From: an uncultured Candidatus Melainabacteria bacterium
GTDB lineage: Bacteria > Cyanobacteriota > Vampirovibrionia > Gastranaerophilales > Gastranaerophilaceae
Reading direction: 5' to 3'
Length of the DNA: 14,581 bases
Assembly (NCBI GenBank): GCA_934754775.1
Contig: CAKVIM010000028.1
Span: 1 to 14,581 of the forward strand
The notes below the pieces were generated by a model. The model was given only the letters and a program-made list of their open reading frames with translations, ran no database searches and had not been told where the DNA came from. Shown piece by piece: positions 5,940 to 12,883 of this stretch (its first letter is position 1; every line of letters begins with the position of its first letter). The position numbers and the translations under genes were made by a program.

Positions 5940-6869
5940 CTAGAAATTAATTCTCTCTTTTTCTACAACAAGAGGTTTTTTCTCTGCGAAACGGCAAAGC
6001 ATTATTAAGTATTCGCCAATCATTCCGACGCTCAAAATTTGTATGAACATCAAAAGATATAAAGAAAGCATTTTCTTAGGAATAATAAAATTCATATACC
6101 CGACATAGCAGATTAAGCTAATTAGCACCAATGCTGCCGTAATAATAGTTCCAAAAAATCCAATCATTGTTATAAAGTGAATAGGAACTTTTGTTGTACG
6201 TGTAAGTCCCAGCATTCCATTATCCCAGAGTGTAAACAAGTTTTGTTTATCAACACCATTTTTTCTTTCAGGTTGGTCAAAGTCTATAATCTTCATTCTA
6301 TAACCCAAATCCAAAACAGCACCCCTAAAATACGGATATGGATCATCAACTTCTTTGATTTTTTCAATTACTTTTTTGTCGTACAGTCCAAAACCTTTGT
6401 AATTGTAAACAAGTTTAGTACCTTCATCTTTTAATTTGTCAAGTGCATAATAATAAAACTTCTTCAAAACATCTAAGAATCTGAATTTTTGACTGTCATA
6501 CTTTCTTGCAATAACGACTTCACACCCCTTTTCCCAGTTTTCGATAAACTCGTCAATCAAACTCGGCGGGTCTTGTAAATCAGATGCCAAATATATAATA
6601 GCGTTTCCTGTCGCTTGACAAATTGCATAATATGGAGATTTTATGCTGCCAAAATTTCTTGAATTAATAATTACCTTGACTCTTCTATCTTTGTCCGCAA
6701 TTTTACGCAACTCATCTTGAGTAAAATCGGTTGATGCATTATCAATAAATATCATCTCAAAATCATACTTGCCGTGATATTTAGCAAGGATTTCGTCAAG
6801 TTCTTTATGTAAAATTGAAATATTATCTTCTTCATTGAAGCAAGATGTTACGATACTAATTTTTTTCAT
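5940..6869 (-). CDS. Family 2 glycosyltransferase, DPM1/GtrB-like membrane protein
   Basis: Transfers a sugar from a nucleotide donor, probably to a polyprenyl phosphate carrier on the cytoplasmic face of the membrane. It has 309 residues, a usual length for GtrB-type enzymes. The GT-A domain spans about 1-225: N-terminal strand ISIVTSCFNEEDNI (4-17), donor-binding DNASTD (43-48), RNFG (71-74), and SDLQDPP (96-102), which contains the metal-binding D-x-x-D of this subfamily. Two C-terminal membrane segments follow (about 232-258 and 266-292), then the conserved juxtamembrane GEYLIML and a KKPLVVEKE tail. The gene is monocistronic and divergent from the dehydrogenase at 6956. ATG lacks a Shine-Dalgarno and follows an extended -10 box by 6 nt. 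The sugar and the acceptor (O-antigen modification, teichoic-like polymer or protein glycan) cannot be told. Confidence 0.93.
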   Translation of the reverse strand: MKKISIVTSCFNEEDNISILHKELDEILAKYHGKYDFEMIFIDNASTDFTQDELRKIADKDRRVKVIINSRNFGSIKSPYYAICQATGNAIIYLASDLQDPPSLIDEFIENWEKGCEVVIARKYDSQKFRFLDVLKKFYYYALDKLKDEGTKLVYNYKGFGLYDKKVIEKIKEVDDPYPYFRGAVLDLGYRMKIIDFDQPERKNGVDKQNLFTLWDNGMLGLTRTTKVPIHFITMIGFFGTIITAALVLISLICYVGYMNFIIPKKMLSLYLLMFIQILSVGMIGEYLIMLCRFAEKKPLVVEKERINF

Positions 6870-6875
6870 AAAACA

Positions 6876-6884
6876 ATTTTAGCA
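6876..6884 (-). promoter_or_regulatory. Extended -10 promoter of glycosyltransferase gene
   Basis: The minus strand reads TGC-TAAAAT, 6 nt, ATG, which predicts a leaderless transcript. Just upstream, within the 86-bp divergent spacer, is a palindrome, CCTATT-TGTAG-AATAGG (6892-6908), that could be an operator for either gene. Confidence 0.6.
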
Positions 6885-6955
6885 TAAAACTACCTATTTG
6901 TAGAATAGGCAAATTTTTCTTAACAATAATACTCTTTGTATAAGGAGACTGTTAT

Positions 6956-7966
6956 ATGAAAATGCTAATGTTTGATTTTCGTGACTCAGAAAAAGAGTTT
7001 TTCAACAAGAACGAACTCGTGGATTTTGAGATAAGTTTTATAAATGAACCGTTAAATGAAGATTTTGAACTCACGCAGGAGCAAAAAGAACAGACTTCAA
7101 TCATTAGTATTTTCAGAAGCTCACACCTTACGGCAAATGTTTTGAGAAAATTTAAAAATCTTCGTATAATTGCAACACGCTCATATAGCTATGCACATAT
7201 TGATTTGGAATATTGTATTGCTCATAATATTGCGGTTATGAATGTCGAACAGTACGGCGAAGAAGCCGTTGCACAGTATGCAATAGCACTAATGATTGTG
7301 CTTGTTCGAAACATGATGCCCGCTATTATTGATATGAAACGACATAAAATTAATTATGCAACATATGAAGGTAAAAAATTGAATAATTTAAAAATCGGGA
7401 TTTTTGGTTGCGGAGAAGTCGGAACTGCCGTCGCAAAGATTGCCCATTTTTTCGGAATGAAAGTATTTATTCATTCTTATATGCAAAACCCAGAACTTGA
7501 AAACTTCTGCGAATTTGTCAGTATGGATAAACTTTTGGCAGAAGCCGATATTGTATCACTTCATCTTTTGTACACGGGTGATAATTACCACTTGATTGGA
7601 GAAAAAGAGTTTGACAAGATGAAGGACGGAGTCTATTTTATTAATACTGCAAGAGGAGAACTTGTGGACATTAAAGCACTTTATGACAATCTTAAAAAGG
7701 GTAAAATTTTAGGAGCCGCACTTGATGTTTTGGAATGCGAATTCTTAAGTACACACCCAGGAGAGTTAACTAATATTATTAATAATTCTGCCTCACATTG
7801 TGTTGAAACTGCACTTGTGACTCAAAAGCTTTTCAATATGGATAATGTAATTATAACTCCACATATTGCATACAATACTCACGATTCAGTTGATTATTTG
7901 TTGCACCAAACTTTTAACAATATTCGAGATTATTTGAAAGGCATGAACTCAAATAGAGTTTGTTAA
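6956..7966 (+). CDS. D-isomer-specific 2-hydroxyacid dehydrogenase (D-lactate dehydrogenase-like)
   Basis: NAD(P)-dependent reductase of 2-oxoacids to D-2-hydroxyacids; pyruvate to D-lactate is the most likely reaction in a fermenter. It has 336 residues, typical for the family. The split catalytic domain covers about 1-105 and 305-336; the Rossmann domain (about 106-300) has IGIFGCGEVG (G151-x-G153-x-x-G156). Catalytic residues fit Arg233 (in INTARGELVD), Glu262 or a neighbouring Glu in DVLECE, and His303 (in TPHIAYNTHDSV). The acidic residue that usually ends the second beta strand and favours NAD (as in YDPYP) is replaced by Ser174 in FIHSYMQ, so the cofactor preference may differ. ATAAGGAGA precedes ATG by 7 nt. 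ruvB follows 22 bp downstream but has its own promoter. Confidence 0.9.
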   Translation: MKMLMFDFRDSEKEFFNKNELVDFEISFINEPLNEDFELTQEQKEQTSIISIFRSSHLTANVLRKFKNLRIIATRSYSYAHIDLEYCIAHNIAVMNVEQYGEEAVAQYAIALMIVLVRNMMPAIIDMKRHKINYATYEGKKLNNLKIGIFGCGEVGTAVAKIAHFFGMKVFIHSYMQNPELENFCEFVSMDKLLAEADIVSLHLLYTGDNYHLIGEKEFDKMKDGVYFINTARGELVDIKALYDNLKKGKILGAALDVLECEFLSTHPGELTNIINNSASHCVETALVTQKLFNMDNVIITPHIAYNTHDSVDYLLHQTFNNIRDYLKGMNSNRVC

Positions 7967-7973
7967 TGTTTTG

Positions 7974-7988
7974 TGCTAATATTTATTT
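7974..7988 (+). promoter_or_regulatory. Extended -10 promoter of ruvB (leaderless)
   Basis: TGC-TAATAT (7974-7982), six bases, then ATG. There is no Shine-Dalgarno. Transcription starting 7 nt after the -10 box would begin on the A of the start codon. Confidence 0.65.
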
Positions 7989-9056
7989 ATGGCAATTATA
8001 TCAGACGACGATGGGATAGAAAAAAGGGTTAAAAAAAATCCTATTATAAAACCCGAAAATATAGAGTATGACAATACTTTTGAGAATAGTATAAGACCTA
8101 AAGACTTTGACAGTTATATAGGTCAGGGGGCTTTGAAAGAAACTCTCAAAATAACTCTTGAAGCTGCAAAAAAACGTGGCAAACCACTTGACCACTTGCT
8201 TTTCTATGGTCCTCCAGGGCTTGGAAAAACTACGATTGCGGGTGTTATTGCTTCTCAAATGGGTGTTGAAATCAGAATAACTTCAGCACCTGCACTTGAA
8301 AGACCACGTGATATTATTGGGATTTTAATGTCGTTAAAGGGCGGGGAGATTCTTTTTATAGACGAAATTCATCGCTTGAATAAAGTTGCGGAAGAAATTC
8401 TTTATCCTGCAATGGAAGACTTTACTCTTGATATGACAACCGGTAAAAGTCAGACTGCAAAAACATTGAGAGTTCCGCTACCAAAATTTACTTTAATAGG
8501 GGCTACGACAAAAGCCGGCGAACTTTCAAGCCCGCTAAGGGATAGGTTTGGCATGATTCACCGACTGGAATTCTATACGGTGGACGAGCTTGCCCAAGTC
8601 GTTAAACGCACAGCTAAGATTCTTGAAATAGAGATAACTGATGGCGGAGCAAAAGCTATCGCTATGCGTTCAAGAGGTACACCAAGAATTGCCAACAGGC
8701 TTGTTAAAAGAGTTTCGGATTTTGCAATTGTTAAATATGACGGCAGAATTGATGAAGAAGTTGCAAATGAGTCGCTTGATATACTTAAAATTGACGAGTT
8801 CGGACTCGATAATACCGATAGAGCTTTGTTGAACCTTATTATAAACAAATATGACGGCGGACCAGTCGGGATAGAAACCATTGCTGCTGCTTTGAGCGAA
8901 GATGTTCGTACAATTGAGGATGTATGCGAACCATATTTGCTTCAAGCCGGCTTATTGCAACGAACTCCGAGAGGCAGAAAAGTTTCTCCGGAAGGTTATA
9001 GACATTTGGGAATAACAAGAATTCCTTCTGAACAGAAAAGTTTGTTTGAGGATTAG
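7989..9056 (+). CDS. ruvB: Holliday junction branch migration ATPase RuvB
   Basis: Hexameric AAA+ motor that, with RuvA, drives branch migration of Holliday junctions in recombinational repair. It has 355 residues. A variable N-terminal tail (1-28) precedes the large ATPase domain, with IRPKDFDSYIGQ (35-46), Walker A GPPGLGKT (74-81), Walker B ILFIDEIHRL (121-130), and sensor 1 with arginine finger region GATTKAGELSSPLRDRFG (171-188). Small-domain motifs follow (RGTPRIANRLVKRVSDFA), then the C-terminal winged helix ending in LLQRTPRGRKVSPEGYRHLG. All motifs are intact. The start is not preceded by a Shine-Dalgarno but by an extended -10 box, so a leaderless mRNA is likely. The stop lies 1 nt from the ATG of the next gene, indicating cotranscription. 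ruvA and ruvC are not in the window. Confidence 0.98.
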   Translation: MAIISDDDGIEKRVKKNPIIKPENIEYDNTFENSIRPKDFDSYIGQGALKETLKITLEAAKKRGKPLDHLLFYGPPGLGKTTIAGVIASQMGVEIRITSAPALERPRDIIGILMSLKGGEILFIDEIHRLNKVAEEILYPAMEDFTLDMTTGKSQTAKTLRVPLPKFTLIGATTKAGELSSPLRDRFGMIHRLEFYTVDELAQVVKRTAKILEIEITDGGAKAIAMRSRGTPRIANRLVKRVSDFAIVKYDGRIDEEVANESLDILKIDEFGLDNTDRALLNLIINKYDGGPVGIETIAAALSEDVRTIEDVCEPYLLQAGLLQRTPRGRKVSPEGYRHLGITRIPSEQKSLFED

Positions 9057-9057
9057 T

Positions 9058-10155
9058 ATGAAAAAATTAGTTTTATTTTTTATGATGCTTCTAATCTCAC
9101 TACCATGTTTTGCAGAAGAAGGTGTAATTTTGCCTTCTGAATTAGGTATCGTGCAAAAAGTTCAATATGTTGATTTAAGCGATACGAATGTAACACAAAC
9201 AAAACAGGCGATTGAAGTTAAAATTATCACAGGCAAGTTTAAAGGCGAAACTGTCGAGCTTGACAATATGCTAACAGGTAATCCTTATTATGATATAAAT
9301 TTGAAAAAGAATACGAAAGTGATTCTGCACGCAGAAGATAACGGAGATGGCGTAGAATATTCTATAGAAGATATCAAACGCTCCGGTACTTTAGCTTGGC
9401 TTTCACTTCTGTTTTGCGGTTTATTAATTTACGTAGGAAGAAAAAAAGGCTTTTTCAGCCTTATATCTATTGGCGTCACAGTAGTTCTTATTACACACTT
9501 GCTTTCCCCTATGGTATTACACGGCATAAATCCTGTTGCGTCGGCAATTGTAGTCTGTTTGCTCTCAACTGCCGTTACAATGTATTCCGTTGGCGGATTT
9601 AATGCAAAGAGTACGGCTGCAGTCGTTGGTGCAGTATTAAGCCTTATGTTTGCAGGAGTATTGGCGTTTATTACAATGTTAACAGCTCACCTTACAGGAT
9701 TTACGGAAGAAACTTCAATGTTCTTGTACACCGCTCATCCGGAACTTGATTTTATCGGGATAACAATTGCAACAATGATATTAGCTACATTAGGGGCGGT
9801 AATGGATGTTGCGATGTCTATTTCAAGTACGATTAATGAAATCTATGAAATCGACGGCACAAAGAGCATAAAAGAATTGTTTACTTCCGGCATGAATGTC
9901 GGAAGAGATATTATCGGAACAATGGCAAATACTTTAATTCTAGTTTATTTGGGCGGGTCTTTACCACTGCTTTTGCTTGCTAATAATATTGACTTGCAAA
10001 AATTTATTAACCTCAACCAAGTTGTGACAGAAACAGCTTCTGCTTTAATAGGAAGTATCGCAATCGTTATTTGCGTACCGTTTACGGCAATTGTAGCATC
10101 GCAAATGATTAGATGTGCAAAAAAGAAAGATGATGATTTGAATTTAAGTATATAA
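9058..10155 (+). CDS. YibE/F-like polytopic membrane protein
   Basis: Integral membrane protein of the YibE/F-like family, whose biochemical function is not established. It has 365 residues. A signal peptide (1-19, cleavage after CFA) is followed by an extracytoplasmic beta-rich domain (about 20-108, with KFKGETVELDNMLTGN typical of the family), then about seven membrane segments from residue 111 to 348. The diagnostic stretches GAVMDVAMSISSTINEI (246-262) and GRDIIGTMANTLILVYLGG (282-300) are present, and a short charged tail is cytoplasmic. I start at ATG 9058 rather than an in-frame TTG at 9046 because GAGG (9048-9051) is well placed before it and the signal peptide then begins MKK. It follows ruvB by 1 bp, probably as an operon partner by chance of arrangement. 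Confidence 0.93.
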   Translation: MKKLVLFFMMLLISLPCFAEEGVILPSELGIVQKVQYVDLSDTNVTQTKQAIEVKIITGKFKGETVELDNMLTGNPYYDINLKKNTKVILHAEDNGDGVEYSIEDIKRSGTLAWLSLLFCGLLIYVGRKKGFFSLISIGVTVVLITHLLSPMVLHGINPVASAIVVCLLSTAVTMYSVGGFNAKSTAAVVGAVLSLMFAGVLAFITMLTAHLTGFTEETSMFLYTAHPELDFIGITIATMILATLGAVMDVAMSISSTINEIYEIDGTKSIKELFTSGMNVGRDIIGTMANTLILVYLGGSLPLLLLANNIDLQKFINLNQVVTETASALIGSIAIVICVPFTAIVASQMIRCAKKKDDDLNLSI

Positions 10156-10166
10156 TGTGGTATAAT
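10138..10166 (+). promoter_or_regulatory. Sigma-70-type promoter of exported-protein gene
   Basis: TTGAAT (10138-10143), 17-bp spacer, TATAAT (10161-10166). It overlaps the last codons of the YibE/F gene and drives the gene at 10233. Part of the leader can fold (ACTTG 10181-10185 with CAAGT 10209-10213 around GCTC/GAGC), before the Shine-Dalgarno GAGGAGAG. Confidence 0.8.
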
Positions 10167-10232
10167 CTGTGCTTGAACAGACTTGACATGTAAGCTCGTT
10201 AGAGCAGCCAAGTTACTACAGAGGAGAGAATT

Positions 10233-10910
10233 ATGAAGAAATTATTATCAATAGTTTTAACTATGTTTTTAATATCAAATGCTGCATTTGCAGGTGCTTT
10301 TAAGGCTGATGCCAGGACAAAAAGAATTCCTGCTGGAACAACTTTTCAGCTTCAATTTTTGCAACCGGTAAGCACATTTTCCGGATGTGAAGGTGATTCA
10401 TTTACTGCTGTTATAAAAAATGAATTAGGCTCAGGCTCAAGCATTATCTTGCCGGCAGGCTCTGTCGTAAGAGGCTCTGTTGAGAATGTTAACACTGCTA
10501 AAAGATTTTCAAGAGGTGCGAAACTCTATCTTGATTTTGACCACGTTGTAACCCCAAATGGCAGACAAATACCTTTGGATATGGCAGTTTGTCAGTTTGA
10601 TAATATTTTCTATGACGGCGGACTTTATAAAAACTTAGGTTATGGCGAAGCTGTTAAAGAAAACTACGAAAAAGCGGTTGATATGACTAAAAATGCAACA
10701 AATTATGGTATGAAGGCCGGCGAATCAGCTCCAGGAATTCAGTATTTAACAACTCCTTTGTGTGCAATCGGCGGATTCTTCGGCGGAGCTTGCTACTGCG
10801 TAGGTGAAAGTGTTGCCGATATGTTCAGAAAAGGACAAGATGTCTATATCAATAAAGGTGACGTGCTAACTGTTAAATTAATCAATCCGATTGACGTACC
10901 TGTGTATTAA
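10233..10910 (+). CDS. Exported protein with VirB10/TrbI-like beta module, function unknown
   Basis: Exported protein of 225 residues. The signal peptide spans 1-20 (cleavage after AAFA). The mature part has a pattern seen in beta-barrel modules of VirB10/TrbI type: IPAGTTFQLQFLQPV (32-46), GDSFTAVI (54-61), IILPAGSVVRGSV (71-83), a basic turn and LYLDFDHVVTPNGRQIPLDM (98-117), and a final GQDVYINKGDVLTVKLINPI (201-220). Residues 170-195 form a Gly/Ala/Cys-rich, membrane-compatible stretch with Cys at 177, 187 and 189. No other conjugation or secretion gene is nearby, so transfer-system membership is unlikely, and a generic periplasmic or cell-surface protein is more probable. It has its own promoter (10138-10166) and GAGGAGAG 6 nt before ATG. 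Confidence 0.85.
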   Translation: MKKLLSIVLTMFLISNAAFAGAFKADARTKRIPAGTTFQLQFLQPVSTFSGCEGDSFTAVIKNELGSGSSIILPAGSVVRGSVENVNTAKRFSRGAKLYLDFDHVVTPNGRQIPLDMAVCQFDNIFYDGGLYKNLGYGEAVKENYEKAVDMTKNATNYGMKAGESAPGIQYLTTPLCAIGGFFGGACYCVGESVADMFRKGQDVYINKGDVLTVKLINPIDVPVY

Positions 10911-10938
10911 CCAAAGAAAAAGCCTCTTGGGAAGAGGC
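10911..10938 (-). terminator. Terminator of orphan gene 11021-11536
   Basis: Perfect 7-bp stem GCCTCTT-GGG-AAGAGGC (10922-10938). Only on the minus strand does a T-run follow (TTTTTCTTTGG), so it ends the minus-strand orphan transcript about 83 bp past its stop. On the plus strand the sequence after the hairpin is GAGGGG. Confidence 0.8.
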
Positions 10939-11020
10939 GAGGGGAATTTATTAAGTTAATAGGTATTACACTTCACTTTGTTTACTACACACTATAAGTT
11001 TTTAGAGTAATTTAGTTCTT

Positions 11021-11536
11021 TTATCCGAGGCCGTAATGCGGAGCACTTTCCTTAGCCTCTTGTGATGCTAACTGCTTTGCGGATTGCAATTCAGCTTGCT
11101 TCATTTGTAATTGTTGTTCAATGTGGTTCATATCAAGTTGGATTTCTTTTTCAACATCATTTAGAACATCAACTTCTTGTTGCTTAAGAGCTTTAAGAGA
11201 TTCTTCTTTGAATCTAGAAAATGCACTCATTTCCAACTGATATTGAGACATCGGATTACCGGTGTTTGGAACCATACCCGACATCTTCATTGCCTGTAAG
11301 TTCTGCATAGCACTCATTGAGCTGGCTTGGTTTGAATACTGAGCAAACATTGTTGCTCTAGGAATTAAATCCGCTGAAAGCCCTGCGATACTTCCGGCAG
11401 TCAAGTAGCCGGAGCCACCTAACTTACTTGCGTATTTTTGGTGGTTCGTGAGCTTGATGCGGGTTTTCATTGCCTGCATCTGTAGCTGATTTATTTCACG
11501 TGTTAATCTCTGGACTGTCCAGAATGCCATTAACAT
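11021..11536 (-). CDS. Orphan Met/Gln-rich helical protein, function unknown
   Basis: I do not recognise this 171-residue protein. It is almost wholly helical, has no cysteine, no signal peptide and no convincing membrane segment, and about 8% Met. A basic amphipathic helix (about 4-37) is followed by a Gly/Ser/Ala/Met-rich centre (40-98) and a long coiled coil (about 105-162, FKEESLKALKQQEVDVLNDV and onward), ending in YGLG. The composition resembles soluble substrates or rods of export systems, but no motif supports that. TAGGTAGG lies 6 nt before the first ATG; a second ATG two codons on is less well placed. Upstream is the same element as for the genes at 4768 and 12884, and a terminator lies at 10911-10938. 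It is divergent from the yhcH-like gene. Confidence 0.82.
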   Translation of the reverse strand: MLMAFWTVQRLTREINQLQMQAMKTRIKLTNHQKYASKLGGSGYLTAGSIAGLSADLIPRATMFAQYSNQASSMSAMQNLQAMKMSGMVPNTGNPMSQYQLEMSAFSRFKEESLKALKQQEVDVLNDVEKEIQLDMNHIEQQLQMKQAELQSAKQLASQEAKESAPHYGLG

Positions 11537-11571
11537 AGTAAACCTACCTAACTTTAGTCTAACCTTACACT

Positions 11572-11603
11572 TATATAAAGTGTTTCTCTTTTTAAAAATT
11601 GCC
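11572..11603 (-). promoter_or_regulatory. Shared upstream element of orphan genes (copy 2)
   Basis: On the minus strand GGCAATT (11603-11597), 15 nt, ACTTTATATA (11581-11572). Both 7-nt and 10-nt blocks are identical to those at 4721-4752, and the A-rich run before GGCAATT is also shared. Confidence 0.65.
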
Positions 11604-11622
11604 TTTTTTCTTTACAATTATG

Positions 11623-11653
11623 AAGTTTTGTAACAACAAATTTGTGATAAAAT
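11623..11653 (+). promoter_or_regulatory. AAGTTTTGTAACAA motif and yhcH promoter
   Basis: AAGTTTTGTAACAA (11623-11636) recurs at 12791-12804; including eight preceding bases the two sites match at 20 of 22 positions. An extended -10 box, TGA-TAAAAT (TAAAAT 11648-11653), lies downstream and should serve the gene at 11693. Confidence 0.5.
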
Positions 11654-11692
11654 AGATACAGTTGAATAATAGTCTTATTAGGAGGGCTTTTT

Positions 11693-12142
11693 ATGATTAA
11701 GGATAAATTGGAAAACGCAGAGAATTATTACGGAATTTCAGCTCGATTGCAAGCCGGATTTGAATGGCTTAAGAATAATGATATGGTAAATATGCCTGAC
11801 GGACGTTATTATATTGATAACGAAAATATTTACGCAAATGTGCAAAGCTATGATACAAAGAATGATGCCCCGTTTGAAGGTCATAGAAAGTATGTTGATA
11901 TCCAATATATGATTAAAGGGGATGAAAGATGCGGTATTACGAATTATAAGAATTGCAAAACGACAGAGGCTTATGATTCTGAAAAAGATATCGAATTTTT
12001 AAGCTGCACTAATGATGCTGAATATTTAAGACTTGAAGAAGGTGAATTCTTAGTATTCTTACCACAAGACGCCCATCAACCTGCACTCGATAATGGTGGA
12101 AAAAAGTTTGTTAAAAAAGTTATTGTAAAAGTAGCGGTATAA
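11693..12142 (+). CDS. YhcH/YjgK/YiaL family cupin-like protein
   Basis: Member of the YhcH/YjgK/YiaL family (also annotated as EbgC or beta-galactosidase beta-subunit-like), small metal-binding beta-barrel proteins associated with catabolism of sialic acid and other sugars. It has 149 residues, the usual family length. Diagnostic signatures are EGHRKYVDIQYMIKGDE (62-78), with His64, Lys66 and Asp69, and the C-terminal FLVFLPQDAHQPAL (119-132), with Asp126 and His128. These are the likely metal and substrate ligands. AGGAGG precedes ATG by 8 nt. It stands alone, divergent from the orphan gene at 11536, with no sugar transporter or kinase nearby, so its substrate cannot be inferred. A palindromic repeat follows its stop at once. 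Confidence 0.92.
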   Translation: MIKDKLENAENYYGISARLQAGFEWLKNNDMVNMPDGRYYIDNENIYANVQSYDTKNDAPFEGHRKYVDIQYMIKGDERCGITNYKNCKTTEAYDSEKDIEFLSCTNDAEYLRLEEGEFLVFLPQDAHQPALDNGGKKFVKKVIVKVAV

Positions 12143-12145
12143 CAT

Positions 12146-12232
12146 CACCCTCTCCTTATAGGAGAGGGTGCAGCTGTTTGCGAGACTATGTCGAGCATTA
12201 CAGATGCGGGTGAGGTGTCACCCCGTAAGGGT
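12146..12232. repeat. Dispersed palindromic repeat, copy E
   Basis: Perfect 10-bp hairpin CACCCTCTCC-TTATA-GGAGAGGGTG (12146-12170), a spacer, then GCGGGTGAGGTGTCACCCCG and TAAGGG. It is the fullest copy of the family and sits between the convergent yhcH-like gene and the orphan gene at 12261, where it could act as a two-way mRNA 3' structure. Confidence 0.8.
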
Positions 12233-12260
12233 TCAATCTGCTACCCGCCAACAAAACAAG

Positions 12261-12665
12261 CTATGCAGCAAAAATATTCTTAGCTTTTTTATCAATCTCA
12301 AACTCTAATAACTCACCTTTGTATGGGTTTTCTTCAGACGCTTGATTTGAGGTTTCTAAGATATTCCACAAATCCCCGAACATTGGAGATTTTTTTGTTT
12401 TAGTTGCGTGTGATTTTAAATATTTTAAGGTTTCTTTTAAAGAATTATTTACACTAATCTGCGTAGATGCCTTTAAGATTGATAATTGAGGATTGATATA
12501 TTCTTGCTTAAGCAATCTGTCTCCCTCAAAGATTGTCTTTTCAATAATCTTTTGTGTCGTTTCAGAAGAAGCACCGCTATTTGTTAGAATGTTTTTAGCG
12601 GTGTTGGTTAGATTTTGCTTGTTTTCTAATTGGAATGTGTAATCCATTGATACATTCAATCCCAT
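12261..12665 (-). CDS. Orphan protein of unknown function, 134 residues
   Basis: I do not recognise this protein. Starting from ATG 12665 it has 134 residues, is polar, has no cysteine, signal peptide or membrane segment, and is largely alpha-helical: an Asn/Thr/Ser-rich first half (LTNTAKNILTNSGASSETTQ at 19-38), a central helical repeat with conserved-looking hydrophobics (50-88), and an acidic then basic end. An in-frame ATG at 12713 would add 16 residues, but it has no Shine-Dalgarno and its codons run through a TATATATATA promoter-like tract; ATG 12665 has AAGGA (12678-12674) 8 nt upstream, so I prefer it. The gene is divergent from the glycine-rich protein gene at 12884, with which it shares the upstream region. 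Confidence 0.75.
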   Translation of the reverse strand: MGLNVSMDYTFQLENKQNLTNTAKNILTNSGASSETTQKIIEKTIFEGDRLLKQEYINPQLSILKASTQISVNNSLKETLKYLKSHATKTKKSPMFGDLWNILETSNQASEENPYKGELLEFEIDKKAKNIFAA

Positions 12666-12790
12666 AATCCCTGTCCTTTTTGGTTTTCCTTTTTCCAATA
12701 TATATATCGGCATTTTTTAGAAAAACTTTAGCTTTTTCTTCTTAATTGTTACATTTCTTTACAATCTATTATTCAACAATACCAATTGTA

Positions 12791-12849
12791 AAGTTTTGTA
12801 ACAAATAACTACAAAAGTGAAATTCAATACTCGCTATATACTTTATATA
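12791..12849 (+). promoter_or_regulatory. Shared upstream element of orphan genes (copy 3) with AAGTTTTGTAACAA motif
   Basis: AAGTTTTGTAACAA (12791-12804), then TGAAATT (12818-12824), 15 nt, ACTTTATATA (12840-12849). The last block is identical to copies 1 and 2; the first differs from GGCAATT at two positions. It drives the gene at 12884. Confidence 0.5.
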
Positions 12850-12883
12850 TATAACAGATGTAAGAACAAACGAGGTACATAGT

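Noticed and set aside
5305..5940. CRISPR array
   Set aside because: The repeats here are inverted, of differing length and not regularly spaced, and no cas gene is near; the TTTACCC units are a simple tandem repeat without spacers.
10922..10938. Hairpin as terminator of the exported-protein gene
   Set aside because: On the plus strand it is followed by GAGGGG and not a T-run; the T-run is only on the minus strand.
12666..12713. N-terminal extension of the 12261-12665 gene
   Set aside because: The ATG at 12713 lacks a Shine-Dalgarno and the extension reads through a TATATATA tract resembling the -10 regions of neighbouring genes; still possible if the mRNA is leaderless.
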